A stretch of DNA of 64,000 bases from Meishania litoralis (GCF_042611095.1 NZ_JBHFPV010000001.1:1972380-2036379); one strand, 5' to 3'. Positions 8,285 through 17,099 are shown, counted from the stretch's first letter. The notes: generated by a model from the letters alone, not told the origin. Numbers and translations are program-made.

Positions 8285-10651
8285 ATGAAAAATCACATGT
8301 ACCTGTTGCTGATATCTTTCTTGATGATGGCTTCGGCATCTTACGGGCAAGGCGAAATCGAGGGTATCGTTTTGGACAAAAATACTCAGGAACCCATACC
8401 TTATGCAAATATCATTGTTAAATCACATGACAGCTTAATTACTGGGGCGATTACAGACGATACGGGAAAATTTACCCTATCCAAAATAACTATGGGAAGT
8501 TATACTCTTGAAATTCAATATATTGGTTATAAAACCGAAGCGAAATCGATTGTACTCAATGAAGAAAGCAAAAAAATCAACCTTGGCATTATCAATATCG
8601 AAGAGGATGCCGTTGCCTTAGAAGCGGTTGAAGTATCTGGGGAACGCTCTACTATTGAACAGAAGATTGATAGAAAGGTCATTAATGTGGGGAAAGACCT
8701 CACTACTGCTGGAGCTTCCGCCAGCGATATTATGGGGAATATACCATCTGTAAGTATTACCCAAGATGGGGATCTGTCTTTAAGGGGCAATGAAAATGTT
8801 CGTGTACTGGTTGATGGAAAACCTACCAACATTAGCTCGCGTGAACTGCTACAGCAAATACCATCTACATCCATAAAGACTATTGAGCTCATTACCAATC
8901 CTTCGGCAAAGTATAACCCTGAAGGCATGAGCGGCATTGTCAATATCACGTTAAAAAAGGATGCCAATTTAGGTTTTAACGGTTCTCTAAATATAGGATT
9001 TACCTATGGCGAACTTGTACGTTATAATAATTCTCTAAGTTTAAACTATAGAAATGGGAAGGTTAATTTTTATGGTAGTTATGGAAATAGATTGGGCAAG
9101 GGCGTAACTAACGGATTTATTAATAGAAATGTTGAACGTACAGGCCAAGATATTTTAAGTATTGCTGACCGTACATCGCACCTATTCAAATTTGGAGCGG
9201 ATTATTACATTAATGAAAGAAATACATTTTCTGTATACACCAACCAGAACTTTTTTGATGCGGTCACGAATGCGGAACGAAACATTACTTTTTTAGATAT
9301 TCCTGATGCCGATTTCAATCAGTTTGATCTGACCGATAGAGGTAACACTAATGCTTCTTACAATATAGATTTTAAGCATGAATTTTCTAAAGAGGGGCAT
9401 TTCATTGAACTCGAGGTAGATTATAACACCTTAAAAAGCGACACCGATAATGATTTTGATTTTAATTTTAATGGTAATACACCTCTAGCCAATTATGATG
9501 AATTTATAGATGATACCAGTACCAATACGACCATAAATCTAGATTACGTAAATCCACTTTCAGACAATACTACTTTGGAAACTGGTTTGGAAACCCGTTT
9601 AAGACGAACAGAAAACACCTATACAACAGATAGAGCGGATTTCAATAATTCAGATTTTAGATATAATCGATATATATATTCCTTTTATACCACTTTTAGC
9701 CAAAATTTTGGAAAATGGCAGTACAACCTTGGGGTACGGTTAGAAGATTATAATGTAGATACACAGTTTAAAGAGGTCTCGGAAGAACCATTTAATTTTA
9801 CGGACAAGCTCTTTAATGTTTATCCATCAGGATTTTTAAAATATACGCCAAGTGGTGAGGGCAAGAACTCCTATCAATTAAGTTTTAGTAGAAGAATTGA
9901 TAGACCGTCCTTAAATCAAATCAACCCTATTCGTCAGCTTAGTACGCCACAATTGATTCTTTCAGGAAACCCAAGTTTAGTGCCTCAATTCACCAATTCC
10001 GTAGAGCTAAATTATACTAGAAGACTTGAGAAAGGAAATTTCACATTTGGTGGTTTTTACAGAAGAATTAATGACGAAATCAATAGAAGAGGATTCTTTG
10101 ATGAAGACAATCCAACAGTATTAATTGTTGACTATGACAATTTTAATAGCAATGATGCATACGGACTTGAATTGTCCGCTAGCTATCGTCCAACCAATTG
10201 GTGGAGTCTTAACGGAAGTTTTGAGGTGTATTCTAGAAGCCAGAAAGGCTTCATCGAAGGTGAAAGTGTCGAGGTAAGCAATACCTTGATGAACACCAAG
10301 TTGAACAACAGTTTTAAAGCCACGAAGGACTTAACCCTTCAACTGTTTACTTTTTACAGTGGAAAGCAAAGTGTTTTGCAGTATGATTTAAAGGATAACT
10401 TTTTCATGAATATCGGCGCGCGATACAATTTTGCCCAAGGAAAAGGAACGCTAAGTTTAAACTTTAATGATATTTTCGGAACACAGCGTTTTGCATTTGA
10501 AACTTTTAGAACCATAATACAAGAAGGTCAGTTCAAACGCGACTCACGTTCCGTAAATTTAGGGCTGGCCTACCGTTTTGGTAGCGGAAAAAATAAGAGT
10601 ATTAAAAGAAAGAAAAGGGATAAAAACGAAAAGGCAGATAAGCTATTATAA
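8285..10651 (+). CDS. TonB-dependent receptor-like outer membrane beta-barrel protein
   Basis: A 788-residue protein: signal peptide (1-21, ending ASYGQ), a carboxypeptidase-D regulatory-like domain (about 22-110; GIVLDKNTQEPIPYANI), a plug-like domain (about 120-225; VRVLVDGKPT, LITNPSAKYNPEG), then a long outer-membrane barrel of the OMP_b-brl_3 type. Such proteins import or bind ligands in the outer membrane, energised by TonB. No SusD gene follows, so it is not an obvious polysaccharide locus. The basic C-terminal tail (KNKSIKRKKRDKNEKADK) after the last strand is unusual for a barrel. The substrate cannot be read from the sequence. Confidence 0.88.
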   Translation: MKNHMYLLLISFLMMASASYGQGEIEGIVLDKNTQEPIPYANIIVKSHDSLITGAITDDTGKFTLSKITMGSYTLEIQYIGYKTEAKSIVLNEESKKINLGIINIEEDAVALEAVEVSGERSTIEQKIDRKVINVGKDLTTAGASASDIMGNIPSVSITQDGDLSLRGNENVRVLVDGKPTNISSRELLQQIPSTSIKTIELITNPSAKYNPEGMSGIVNITLKKDANLGFNGSLNIGFTYGELVRYNNSLSLNYRNGKVNFYGSYGNRLGKGVTNGFINRNVERTGQDILSIADRTSHLFKFGADYYINERNTFSVYTNQNFFDAVTNAERNITFLDIPDADFNQFDLTDRGNTNASYNIDFKHEFSKEGHFIELEVDYNTLKSDTDNDFDFNFNGNTPLANYDEFIDDTSTNTTINLDYVNPLSDNTTLETGLETRLRRTENTYTTDRADFNNSDFRYNRYIYSFYTTFSQNFGKWQYNLGVRLEDYNVDTQFKEVSEEPFNFTDKLFNVYPSGFLKYTPSGEGKNSYQLSFSRRIDRPSLNQINPIRQLSTPQLILSGNPSLVPQFTNSVELNYTRRLEKGNFTFGGFYRRINDEINRRGFFDEDNPTVLIVDYDNFNSNDAYGLELSASYRPTNWWSLNGSFEVYSRSQKGFIEGESVEVSNTLMNTKLNNSFKATKDLTLQLFTFYSGKQSVLQYDLKDNFFMNIGARYNFAQGKGTLSLNFNDIFGTQRFAFETFRTIIQEGQFKRDSRSVNLGLAYRFGSGKNKSIKRKKRDKNEKADKLL

Positions 10652-10712
10652 TTTATAACTAAATTTATTTTCCTCCAGACAAACTTTTTTAGAATTAAGT
10701 ATTAGTGCAGAA

Positions 10713-10871
10713 ATGAAAAAAAATAAAGGGGCAACGGTATTTATTATTGGAATGATGATTATTATACTTGTGCTAACAGTTTTTAAGGATGATAAAATGT
10801 TACAGTATAGTGCTTTGATTCTTGGATTAATAGTCTCGATATATAGCGTGTATATATCTAAAAAATATTGA
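10713..10871 (+). CDS. Small two-helix membrane protein (52 residues)
   Basis: The frame starts MKKNKGATVFIIGMMIIILV and contains two hydrophobic helices (about residues 8-24 and 32-47) with a KDDK turn and a C-terminal SKKY. It begins 61 bp after the receptor gene on the same strand. Small proteins of this type are frequent in Flavobacteria, but I do not know a function. Good start context and two clean helices argue that it is real. Confidence 0.6.
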   Translation: MKKNKGATVFIIGMMIIILVLTVFKDDKMLQYSALILGLIVSIYSVYISKKY

Positions 10872-11084
10872 TAGAATTTGAATGCGCACACACTTAAATT
10901 TTGAGCAAATAGGATGTAATGGCTTTTTGAAAGGTGGTATTTTATTCTATTAGGGTAGCGTTTCTGTTAAAGTTGTATAGAATAGTGGACAAGACTATTT
11001 TGTACCAAGGACTTCGAACCGCTCTAGTAGGTTTGAAAATAGCTTTTTCAACTAAGGTCTGAAGATTCCTTGTGACGGTGGTTC

Positions 11085-11429
11085 ATGACGGCCTTGCCAA
11101 AGAAACATATGGTCGAGCATTCATTCCACCCTCAAAACCTTGATGGCCTTCCTTCAACATTCCAAATTGAAACGAAAAAGGAAAAGGAGATGCTCGAAAA
11201 CAGATTCAAGCTCATCGAAGAGGTATTGGAAAAGCGCATTTTTGAAGTAGGTGCGGAAAATGGGGAGCATCCGTCTCTTGTTCCAAGCTTGTGTGTGAAG
11301 TATCATGATAACAAGCTGTTTTTTGCTAGTTCGAACAGGCATGCCGTTCCATTTCCTTTGGGCCGATTGCCCCTCCCTGAGAATATGGGCAATTATGTAT
11401 CCACGAGATTCGTCTGTAAAACCACTTGA
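11085..11429 (+). CDS. Unrecognised ORF, probably a fragment
   Basis: The 114-residue frame contains a plausible helical stretch (KKEKEMLENRFKLIEEVLEK) and a hydrophobic strand-like part (HDNKLFFASSNRHAVPF). No family is recognised, there is no clear start signal, and the end has no natural C-terminus. It sits directly upstream of a frameshifted gene at 11500-12155 on the same strand, so both may be pieces of decayed or acquired DNA beside the tRNA-Arg locus. Confidence 0.3.
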   Translation: MTALPKKHMVEHSFHPQNLDGLPSTFQIETKKEKEMLENRFKLIEEVLEKRIFEVGAENGEHPSLVPSLCVKYHDNKLFFASSNRHAVPFPLGRLPLPENMGNYVSTRFVCKTT

Positions 11430-11499
11430 TACTCAAAAAGCTATCTGAACAGTCCTCCGAGAATAGCTCCGAGCTGACGGCATCTGCCATTTTCTTGCC

Positions 11500-12155
11500 A
11501 TGATATTTCCGAAACTTTATGAAACAATGAACCCTGTTTATAAAAAGCAATATGAAAGTGTTACTCTGGCTTCCTATGTAAAGAATGCGGAACGGATGAA
11601 CGCCCCTTTCGAAAAATACCCGAAAGACTATATCGCATTTTCAATGCGAAAGGTTTCTATTTCATAAAGGTAGAAAAAGGTTTCGAGGTCAAGTCCATTT
11701 ACACGGACAACCGAACGAGTTACCCATTGCCGAAAAGAACAAGTCAATATTTGAGTTCTATACCCAATCTTAACATAACATTGCAGGGACAACGAACCGT
11801 TATCAATGGACTCATCGAGGAGGGTAGCAACGTTCTCAAAAACCTATGGGCGGGTCATCTCATGGAAAGGGGTGTCTACGATAAGGTCGCCTTTATACTG
11901 ACCAGTGAAAAAGCCTATCCGAACCTGCATCGAGAGATGATGCGGCGCCATATGGACAATGAGCTTCGGGAGTGTATGAGCCAGGTAATCAAACTAAAAA
12001 CAAGTATCCAACAAAACCGTTTGCTTAGAAAAGGGGTTTACGCCGTTAGTTCGCTCTTGGGAGGTAGCAGCAATAAAACCGGAGAGATGTACAATGGGTT
12101 TAAGGACGAGTTTACGGTTTTTACACAATATAAAGGGCATGGTCTAGGGTTTTGA
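11500..12155 (+). pseudogene. Unrecognised gene with a frameshift
   Basis: One frame from ATG 11500 reads MIFPKLYETMNPVYKKQYES ... EKYPKDYIAF and then stops near 11670. A second frame picks up at about 11639 with IFNAKGFYFIKVEKGFEVKS and runs to TGA at 12153-12155 through LNITLQGQRTVINGLIEEGS and AYPNLHREMMRRHMDNEL. The overlap is clean: one missing base near 11634-11640 joins them into a protein of about 218 residues. I recognise no family; a predicted helix near the end (LLRKGVYAVSSLLGG) is short. A terminator follows at 12186. Confidence 0.5.
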
Positions 12156-12185
12156 TATTAATTTAGGATGCGGTTATGAGATTTT

Positions 12186-12207
12186 GCGCCCTTACGGGCG
12201 TTTTTTT
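12186..12207 (+). terminator. Rho-independent terminator after the frameshifted gene
   Basis: GCGCCC-TTAC-GGGCG followed by seven T, 30 bp after the stop at 12155. Confidence 0.8.
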
Positions 12208-12293
12208 GTGGATAGGGAGAAGAAGAGAAAAGTACAATTTAAGGCCAAAAAGAACCATATTAACCTATATTACCCCAATTTTTGAGTGCAAAT

Positions 12294-12330
12294 AAAAAAG
12301 ACTTTAAAGAAATTAATCCTTAAAGTCTTG
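12294..12330 (-). terminator. Terminator hairpin below the distal tRNA-Arg tail copy
   Basis: On the minus strand AAGACTTTAAGGATT ... TTTAAAGTCTT forms a stem followed by a T run. It lies directly 3' of the tRNA tail copy at 12339-12355, matching the arrangement behind the intact tRNA. Confidence 0.6.
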
Positions 12331-12338
12331 ATATTCAA

Positions 12339-12355
12339 GTGATCGCGACAGGATT
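12339..12355 (-). repeat. Distal copy of the tRNA-Arg 3' tail
   Basis: GTGATCGCGACAGGATT differs by one base from 12638-12654 of the intact tRNA-Arg (acceptor and T-stem 3' strand). The sequence beyond it is unrelated to the tRNA body. Confidence 0.7.
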
Positions 12356-12413
12356 GTTTCACTTCCTTGGCGCTCCGTTTTGAAAACCACAAAAGGAAAC
12401 ATTTCGCATTTCC

Positions 12414-12450
12414 AAAAAAAAAAGCGAGCTTCATTTTTGAAACTCGCTCA
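12414..12450 (-). terminator. Terminator hairpin below the second tRNA-Arg tail copy
   Basis: Minus strand: GAGCGAGTTTC-AAAAAT-GAAGCTCGC followed by ten T. It is a strong intrinsic terminator downstream of the tail copy at 12477-12493. Confidence 0.75.
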
Positions 12451-12476
12451 TATTTCCACTTTTTTGTGGTTTATCC

Positions 12477-12493
12477 GTGATCGCGGCAGGATT
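12477..12493 (-). repeat. Second copy of the tRNA-Arg 3' tail
   Basis: GTGATCGCGGCAGGATT is identical over 17 bp to the 3' end of the intact tRNA-Arg at 12638-12654, then diverges completely. Both tail copies continue with G and later share CCTTGGC, suggesting a common origin. Confidence 0.75.
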
Positions 12494-12595
12494 GGATATC
12501 CTTGGCAATACATGTTGCAAATACAAAAACTCGCAGCTATCGCTGCCGGCCCTTTATTTTTGTCCGAATCCACAAACAAGTTTGGGCTTCTTCCA

Positions 12596-12628
12596 AAAAT
12601 AAAGAACCACGCCTTGAGGCGTGGTTTT
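12596..12628 (-). terminator. Terminator of tRNA-Arg
   Basis: Minus strand: AACCACGCC-TCAA-GGCGTGGTT followed by CTTTATTTT, 11 bases after the tRNA 3' end. Confidence 0.8.
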
Positions 12629-12638
12629 GTGAGTGTCG

Positions 12639-12712
12639 TGATCGCGGCAGGATTCGAACCTGCGACCGTCTGCTTAGAAGGCAGATGCTCTATCCAGCTG
12701 AGCTACGCGACC
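12639..12712 (-). tRNA. tRNA-Arg (anticodon TCT)
   Basis: The acceptor stem GGTCGCG pairs with CGCGATC, the D-arm contains AGCTGGATAGAGC, the anticodon arm is TCTGC-CTTCTAA-GCAGA, and the T-arm is GCAGG-TTCGAAT-CCTGC. The anticodon is TCT. Discriminator base A; CCA is not encoded. A terminator follows and two truncated copies of its 3' end lie downstream. A TAAGTTTG box at 12730-12737 is the probable promoter element. Confidence 0.95.
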
Positions 12713-12729
12713 ATTTTCAAATGCGCGTG

Positions 12730-12737
12730 CAAACTTA
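12730..12737 (-). promoter_or_regulatory. Likely -7 box for tRNA-Arg
   Basis: TAAGTTTG on the minus strand fits the Bacteroidota TAnnTTTG box and lies 17 bases upstream of the tRNA 5' end. No clear TTG element is seen at the usual distance. Confidence 0.5.
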
Positions 12738-12821
12738 CTAAAAAATATAGATTCGAAAACCGTAAAATACGGCAAATTATCGAAGTATTTCGATCAATTC
12801 GTTGCGAATGAAACCACTTGA

Positions 12822-15053
12822 TCAAGCATCTAGAAGTATCTCAAGGATTTGAATGGCCGCCTCTGGTATTTTCGAACCTGGGCCAAAAATGGCAACGGCA
12901 CCCGAATCGAACAAAAATTGATAGTCTTGTTTGGGTATTACGCCGCCTACGATGACCATGATATCTTCCCTTCCGAAAAACTTAAGCTCTTCTATCACCT
13001 GCGGTACGAGTGTTTTATGTCCCGCGGCCAGTGATGAAACGCCTAAAATATGCACATCATTTTCCACGGCCTGTTTTGCCGCTTCTTTTGGGGTTTGGAA
13101 CAAGGGGCCGATATCTACATCAAAACCGAGATCGGCATACCCCGTGGCGATTACCTTTGCCCCACGATCATGGCCGTCCTGTCCCATTTTGGCAATCATA
13201 ATGCGTGGTCTGCGACCTTCTTTTTCGGCGAATCGGTCGGCCATTTCACGAGCTTTTTCAAAGCTCCCATCATTTTTGATTTCTTTTGAATACACTCCAG
13301 TAACGGATTGAATTGGTGCTGTGTGCCTGCCAAATGCTTTCTCCAGGGCATCGCTAATTTCTCCCAGTGTTGCCCTTGCCCTAGCGGCCTCTATGGCCAA
13401 AGCTAACAAATTTCCTTTTTCCTTTAGAAGTTCGGTGTCAGCTTCGGAAGTCGGGTAAGTTACATATCGGTGTTCTTGATTTTCTTCCAATACAGTCGAA
13501 TCCATTTTCATCCGGGCAGCTTCCTCCAATTGTTTTAGACTGGCATGGACTTTAGTATTGTCGCGCGTGTTTTTTAAAACGTCCAATCGCTCGATCTGCT
13601 GTCGCCGCACCTCATTATTGTCTACTTCCAAAATATGAAGTTCATCTTCTTCTTCAAGTTGATATTTATTGAGGCCGACGATTATATCGCGTCCGCTATC
13701 TATTCGCGCCTGTTTTTTTGCTGCGGCTTCCTCGATTCGCATTTTAGGGATTCCGGCTTCGATTGCCTTGGTCATTCCACCTAATTCTTCGATTTCTTTG
13801 ATATGCTCCCATGCCTTTTGACAGAGTTTTTCCGTTAGAGACTCCACATAAAAGCTTCCGCCCCACGGATCTACCGTCTTTGTTATTTTGGTTTCCTCTT
13901 GTAAAAAAAGCTGGGTATTTCGGGCGATACGAGCTGAGAAATCGGTTGGGAGGGCTATGGCCTCGTCCAAGGCATTAGTGTGCAGGCTTTGTGTTCCACC
14001 GAAAACCGCTGACATGGCCTCAATGGTAGTTCTGGCGACATTGTTAAAAGGGTCTTGTTCGGTGAGGCTCCATCCACTGGTCTGACAATGGGCCCGTAGG
14101 GTCAAAGATTTTTCATTTTTCGGCTCGAATTGCTTGACGAGTTTGGCCCAGAGTATTCTTGCGGCGCGCAGTTTGGCGATTTCCATGAAATGGTTCATGC
14201 CAATGCCCCAAAAGAATGAAAGACGTGGGGCGAAACTATCAATGTTCATCCCTGCCTGCAGCCCTGTTCTAATATATTCCAAACCATCTGCCAAGGTATA
14301 CGCCAATTCGATATCTGCCGTAGCACCAGCTTCGTGCATGTGATATCCTGAGATACTGATACTATTGAATTTGGGCATTTTTTTGCTGGAATACTCAAAA
14401 ATATCCGACACGATCTGCATTGAAGGTTTTGGCGGGTAGATGTAGGTATTGCGAACCATAAATTCTTTCAGGATGTCGTTCTGTATTGTCCCTGCCAAGT
14501 CTTTGGGCGATACCCCCTGTTCTTCTGCCGCAACTATATAAAAGGCCATTATAGGCAATACGGCACCGTTCATGGTCATAGAAACCGACATTTCTTTTAA
14601 TGGAATGCCATCAAAAAGAACTTTCATGTCTTCGACCGAGTCGATGGCGACACCTGCTTTGCCAACATCGCCAGTGACACGTTCATGATCGCTGTCGTAC
14701 CCTCTATGGGTCGCAAGGTCAAATGCTACCGAGAGTCCCTTTTGCCCTGCGGCCAGATTTCTTCTGTAAAAAGCATTGCTTTCGGCCGCTGTTGAGAAAC
14801 CCGCGTATTGTCGGATCGTCCAGGGGCGGCGAACATACATGCTAGCGTATGGGCCACGCAGGTACGGAGGTATACCGGCGGCAAAATTAAGATGTTCTGT
14901 TTGCCCGATATCGGCCATGGTGTATTTATTATGAATACGAATACCCTCGGCGGTTTCAAAGACTTGATCTTCAATTTTTAAATCTTCATCGCTGCCCTTG
15001 CCATCTTCAAGGGAACACTTCAATTCGATATGTTGGATGTCTTTTCTACTCAT
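12822..15053 (-). CDS. mutB: Methylmalonyl-CoA mutase large (alpha) subunit
   Basis: This 743-residue, coenzyme B12-dependent enzyme interconverts (R)-methylmalonyl-CoA and succinyl-CoA in propionate and odd-chain metabolism. The catalytic barrel contains the substrate-binding segment RGPYASMYVRRPWTIRQYAG and the conserved HCQTSGWSLTEQDPFNN. The C-terminal B12 domain (about residues 610-740) has the lower-ligand motif GQDGHDRGAKV, with His replacing the dimethylbenzimidazole base, and GVSSLAAGH. Length is normal. The start overlaps the 3' end of the small-subunit gene by 8 bp, so the two are translationally coupled and form the heterodimer. No cobalamin riboswitch is visible upstream. Confidence 0.97.
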   Translation of the reverse strand: MSRKDIQHIELKCSLEDGKGSDEDLKIEDQVFETAEGIRIHNKYTMADIGQTEHLNFAAGIPPYLRGPYASMYVRRPWTIRQYAGFSTAAESNAFYRRNLAAGQKGLSVAFDLATHRGYDSDHERVTGDVGKAGVAIDSVEDMKVLFDGIPLKEMSVSMTMNGAVLPIMAFYIVAAEEQGVSPKDLAGTIQNDILKEFMVRNTYIYPPKPSMQIVSDIFEYSSKKMPKFNSISISGYHMHEAGATADIELAYTLADGLEYIRTGLQAGMNIDSFAPRLSFFWGIGMNHFMEIAKLRAARILWAKLVKQFEPKNEKSLTLRAHCQTSGWSLTEQDPFNNVARTTIEAMSAVFGGTQSLHTNALDEAIALPTDFSARIARNTQLFLQEETKITKTVDPWGGSFYVESLTEKLCQKAWEHIKEIEELGGMTKAIEAGIPKMRIEEAAAKKQARIDSGRDIIVGLNKYQLEEEDELHILEVDNNEVRRQQIERLDVLKNTRDNTKVHASLKQLEEAARMKMDSTVLEENQEHRYVTYPTSEADTELLKEKGNLLALAIEAARARATLGEISDALEKAFGRHTAPIQSVTGVYSKEIKNDGSFEKAREMADRFAEKEGRRPRIMIAKMGQDGHDRGAKVIATGYADLGFDVDIGPLFQTPKEAAKQAVENDVHILGVSSLAAGHKTLVPQVIEELKFFGREDIMVIVGGVIPKQDYQFLFDSGAVAIFGPGSKIPEAAIQILEILLDA

Positions 15054-16422
15054 CTACTAAACGTTTCTGCTCCATTTTTTCGGCCAATCTTTTTTCAAGA
15101 ATGGGCTCGATAAGGGTCTTACGTTTGTTTGTTCTTACAAATGGGTTAAGCTCTATATCATTCTTCATCAGATCGTTTAGATTTTGATACTTATTGGATC
15201 CTATCAAAATCTCTTTTTCGCCGTCGATTAGATCTTGCTCTTTTTTTGCACTTTCCCTAATTTTTTTTTGGATGGTATGGTTTTTCAACTGTTTTAAAAA
15301 TCCGCCGCTCGCCTCAATATCCTTAAATAGTGTCAATGCTTTTTCCGCTAACTGCGAAGTCAGCGTCTCGATGTAATAACTTCCATCAGTGGGATTAGCT
15401 ACGTTGTCAAAATAGGACTCGTTCTTTAGGATCAATAATTGGTTTCGCGCAATGCGCGTTCCAAATTCATTGTATCTGTGATAGATTTCGTCATAAGGTA
15501 AATTTACGATCGTGTCAGCCCCTCCTAAAATCGCCGACATGCACTCGGATGTCGTGCGTAACATATTTACATTATAATCGTATAGTGTTTTGTTTCTCCT
15601 TGAAGGGGTGGCAACAATTTGACAGTTACGGGTTAAACCGTATTCACTGCTAAGCGATTTCCAAAGTATCCGCATAGCCCTCAATTTGGCTATTTCAAAG
15701 AAGTAATTGGATCCCACGGCCATTTTAAAAACGATTCCGTGGTCGATTTTTACCAATCCATGATTCAAATACTCATTGGCATGGGCAAGGGCGTAGGCCA
15801 GTTGTTGAACCATATTGGCACCTGCATTTTGATATATCGCTGCATCTACGCTAATTGCAGTATTCGGTTCAATATGCGAAAATCTTGAAACGATATGCTC
15901 AAGGATTTCATGGTCTTTTTGCAGGTTATAAAACCAATTTCCACTTCTGGCCAAGTGTCCGATGATGTCTAGATTTATATGGAATTGCCCTGTTGACTTT
16001 TGTTGAAAATCAAGTAATTGGTCTACGTATTCAGAAGAAAGAAACCTTAGATCAAAATGAACAGGAACGAGGTTCAGGTCAATATTTCTAAGCAGTTTAT
16101 CAATTTTGATTTCTTCGGAAGTAATTTCAAAAACTAAACTTTCAGCTCCTTTTTGCAGAATATCCAACGCCCTAAGGTTTGAAGTTTTGGCATCGGCGGT
16201 AAAGATTTTCTGGCCAATCTTCCAAGGGCTGCTCGTTCTAAGGTTGGATCGTTGTCGTTTTTTTAGGTCTTCACTATGGTAAAATGGCTTGACCTTTATG
16301 CCTTCAGGCGATTCCCATACCAAAGTGTTATTGTAATCCGCTCCCTTGAGGTCATATTGGATTTTTTGTTTCCAAGCCTTGGCGGATACTTCATCGAATT
16401 CTTCAAATAACCGAGATGCCAT
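15046..16422 (-). CDS. mutA: Methylmalonyl-CoA mutase small (beta) subunit
   Basis: The 458-residue protein is homologous to the barrel part of the large subunit (NIDLNLVPVHFDLRF; MLRTTSECMSAILGGADTI) but lacks catalytic residues and the complete B12 domain, as expected for the structural partner. Start chosen at ATG 16420-16422 (MASRLFEEFDEV); an upstream TTG would add only two residues. A TACTTTTG box at 16426-16433 lies 3 bp before this ATG, so the mRNA may be nearly leaderless. The large-subunit gene follows with an 8-bp overlap. The length of about 460 is typical for Bacteroidota, where the C-terminal cobalamin-like domain is missing. Confidence 0.93.
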   Translation of the reverse strand: MASRLFEEFDEVSAKAWKQKIQYDLKGADYNNTLVWESPEGIKVKPFYHSEDLKKRQRSNLRTSSPWKIGQKIFTADAKTSNLRALDILQKGAESLVFEITSEEIKIDKLLRNIDLNLVPVHFDLRFLSSEYVDQLLDFQQKSTGQFHINLDIIGHLARSGNWFYNLQKDHEILEHIVSRFSHIEPNTAISVDAAIYQNAGANMVQQLAYALAHANEYLNHGLVKIDHGIVFKMAVGSNYFFEIAKLRAMRILWKSLSSEYGLTRNCQIVATPSRRNKTLYDYNVNMLRTTSECMSAILGGADTIVNLPYDEIYHRYNEFGTRIARNQLLILKNESYFDNVANPTDGSYYIETLTSQLAEKALTLFKDIEASGGFLKQLKNHTIQKKIRESAKKEQDLIDGEKEILIGSNKYQNLNDLMKNDIELNPFVRTNKRKTLIEPILEKRLAEKMEQKRLVDE

Positions 16423-16425
16423 ATA

Positions 16426-16433
16426 CAAAAGTA
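16426..16433 (-). promoter_or_regulatory. Possible -7 box for mutA-mutB
   Basis: TACTTTTG on the minus strand matches TAnnTTTG. It ends 3 bases from the mutA ATG, which would place the transcription start at or just beside the start codon. No TTG at the ideal distance is seen. Confidence 0.3.
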
Positions 16434-16549
16434 ACCAACTCTCAATTGATGTGAAATATTATAGCGGTCAAGTCGGTAAAACTTTATGTGAAGAAAGCAT
16501 TTTTTTATTTACACCAAGGCACAAGCAAGTTTAGCTTTTCCATAAATAT

Positions 16550-16579
16550 AAAAACCAGATGGATGCCTATCCGGTTTTC
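16550..16579 (-). terminator. Imperfect terminator hairpin below the tRNA-fMet tail copy
   Basis: Minus strand: AAAACCGGAT ... ATCCATCTGGTTTTT. It lies directly 3' of the tail copy at 16579-16596. Confidence 0.5.
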
Positions 16580-16596
16580 TTTGTAGCGGGGACTGG
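16579..16596 (-). repeat. Copy of the tRNA-fMet 3' tail
   Basis: CTTTGTAGCGGGGACTGG is identical to 16697-16714, the 3' end and flank of the intact initiator tRNA. It then runs into a palindromic-repeat-like sequence (16600-16619) and is mirrored by TCCAGTCC at 16631-16638, giving a GGACTGG/CCAGTCC inverted pair around that element. Confidence 0.75.
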
Positions 16597-16599
16597 TCT

Positions 16600-16619
16600 C
16601 CCTTCGGCTGCGCTCAGGG
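16600..16619. repeat. Dispersed repeat of the CTTCG(A/G)CTGCGCTCAGG type
   Basis: CCCTTCGGCTGCGCTCAGGG is related to the complement of the segment in the array at 16758-17072 (CCTTCGACTACGCTCAGG). Sequences of this type are widespread between genes in Bacteroidota; this statement is from memory. Confidence 0.5.
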
Positions 16620-16666
16620 TAAACTTCTCGTCCAGTCCTTAGATCTTTTTCCGGAGGTCATGCAAT

Positions 16667-16693
16667 AAAAAAGACCTTACTTTAGTAAGGCCT
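16667..16693 (-). terminator. Terminator of tRNA-fMet
   Basis: Minus strand: AGGCCTTACTAAAGTAAGGTCT followed by a T run, about 9 bases after the tRNA 3' end. Confidence 0.75.
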
Positions 16694-16701
16694 CAACTTT
16701 G

Positions 16702-16757
<56 letters not shown>

Positions 16758-16774
<17 letters not shown>

Positions 16775-17093
16775 ATGTATGTCGTTTGTTTCTTTTAGAA
16801 ACGGGTTTTTCAAAATGTTTGCCCAGTTAAGTAGGTACTTCATCCTGAGCGTAGTCGAAGGGTACTGCTCTACCCCGCGATGTATGTCGTTTGTTTCTTT
16901 TAGAAACGGGTTTTTCAAAATGTTTGCCCAGTTAAGTAGGTACTTCATCCTGAGCGTAGTCGAAGGGTACTGCTCTACCCCGCGATGTATGTCGTTTGTT
17001 TCTTTTAGAAACGGGTTTTTCAAAATGTTTGCCCAGTTAAGTAGGTACTTCATCCTGAGCGCAGTCGAAGGGTACTGCTCTACCCCGCGATGT
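16758..17093 (-). repeat. Three 105-bp tandem repeats carrying the 5' end of tRNA-fMet
   Basis: Units start at 16758, 16863 and 16968, with a partial fourth from 17073 to 17093. Each unit holds the first 17 bases of the tRNA plus ACAT upstream (minus strand) and 84 bp of other sequence including a CTTCGACTACGCTCAGGATG segment. The units are identical apart from one T/C change in the third (17062). The first unit is part of the intact tRNA gene. Long ORFs across the array on both strands are by-products of the repeat. Confidence 0.95.
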
Positions 17094-17099
17094 GAACCG

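Noticed and set aside
8527..8967. Minus-strand frame of 146 codons
   Set aside because: Antisense to the plug domain of the TonB-type receptor, with no recognisable motif.
12380..12811. Plus-strand frames of 143 and 79 codons
   Set aside because: They run through the antisense of tRNA-Arg, its terminators and tail copies.
12822..16422. Cobalamin riboswitch for the mutase genes
   Set aside because: The leader before mutA is too short and shows no B12-box-like sequence.
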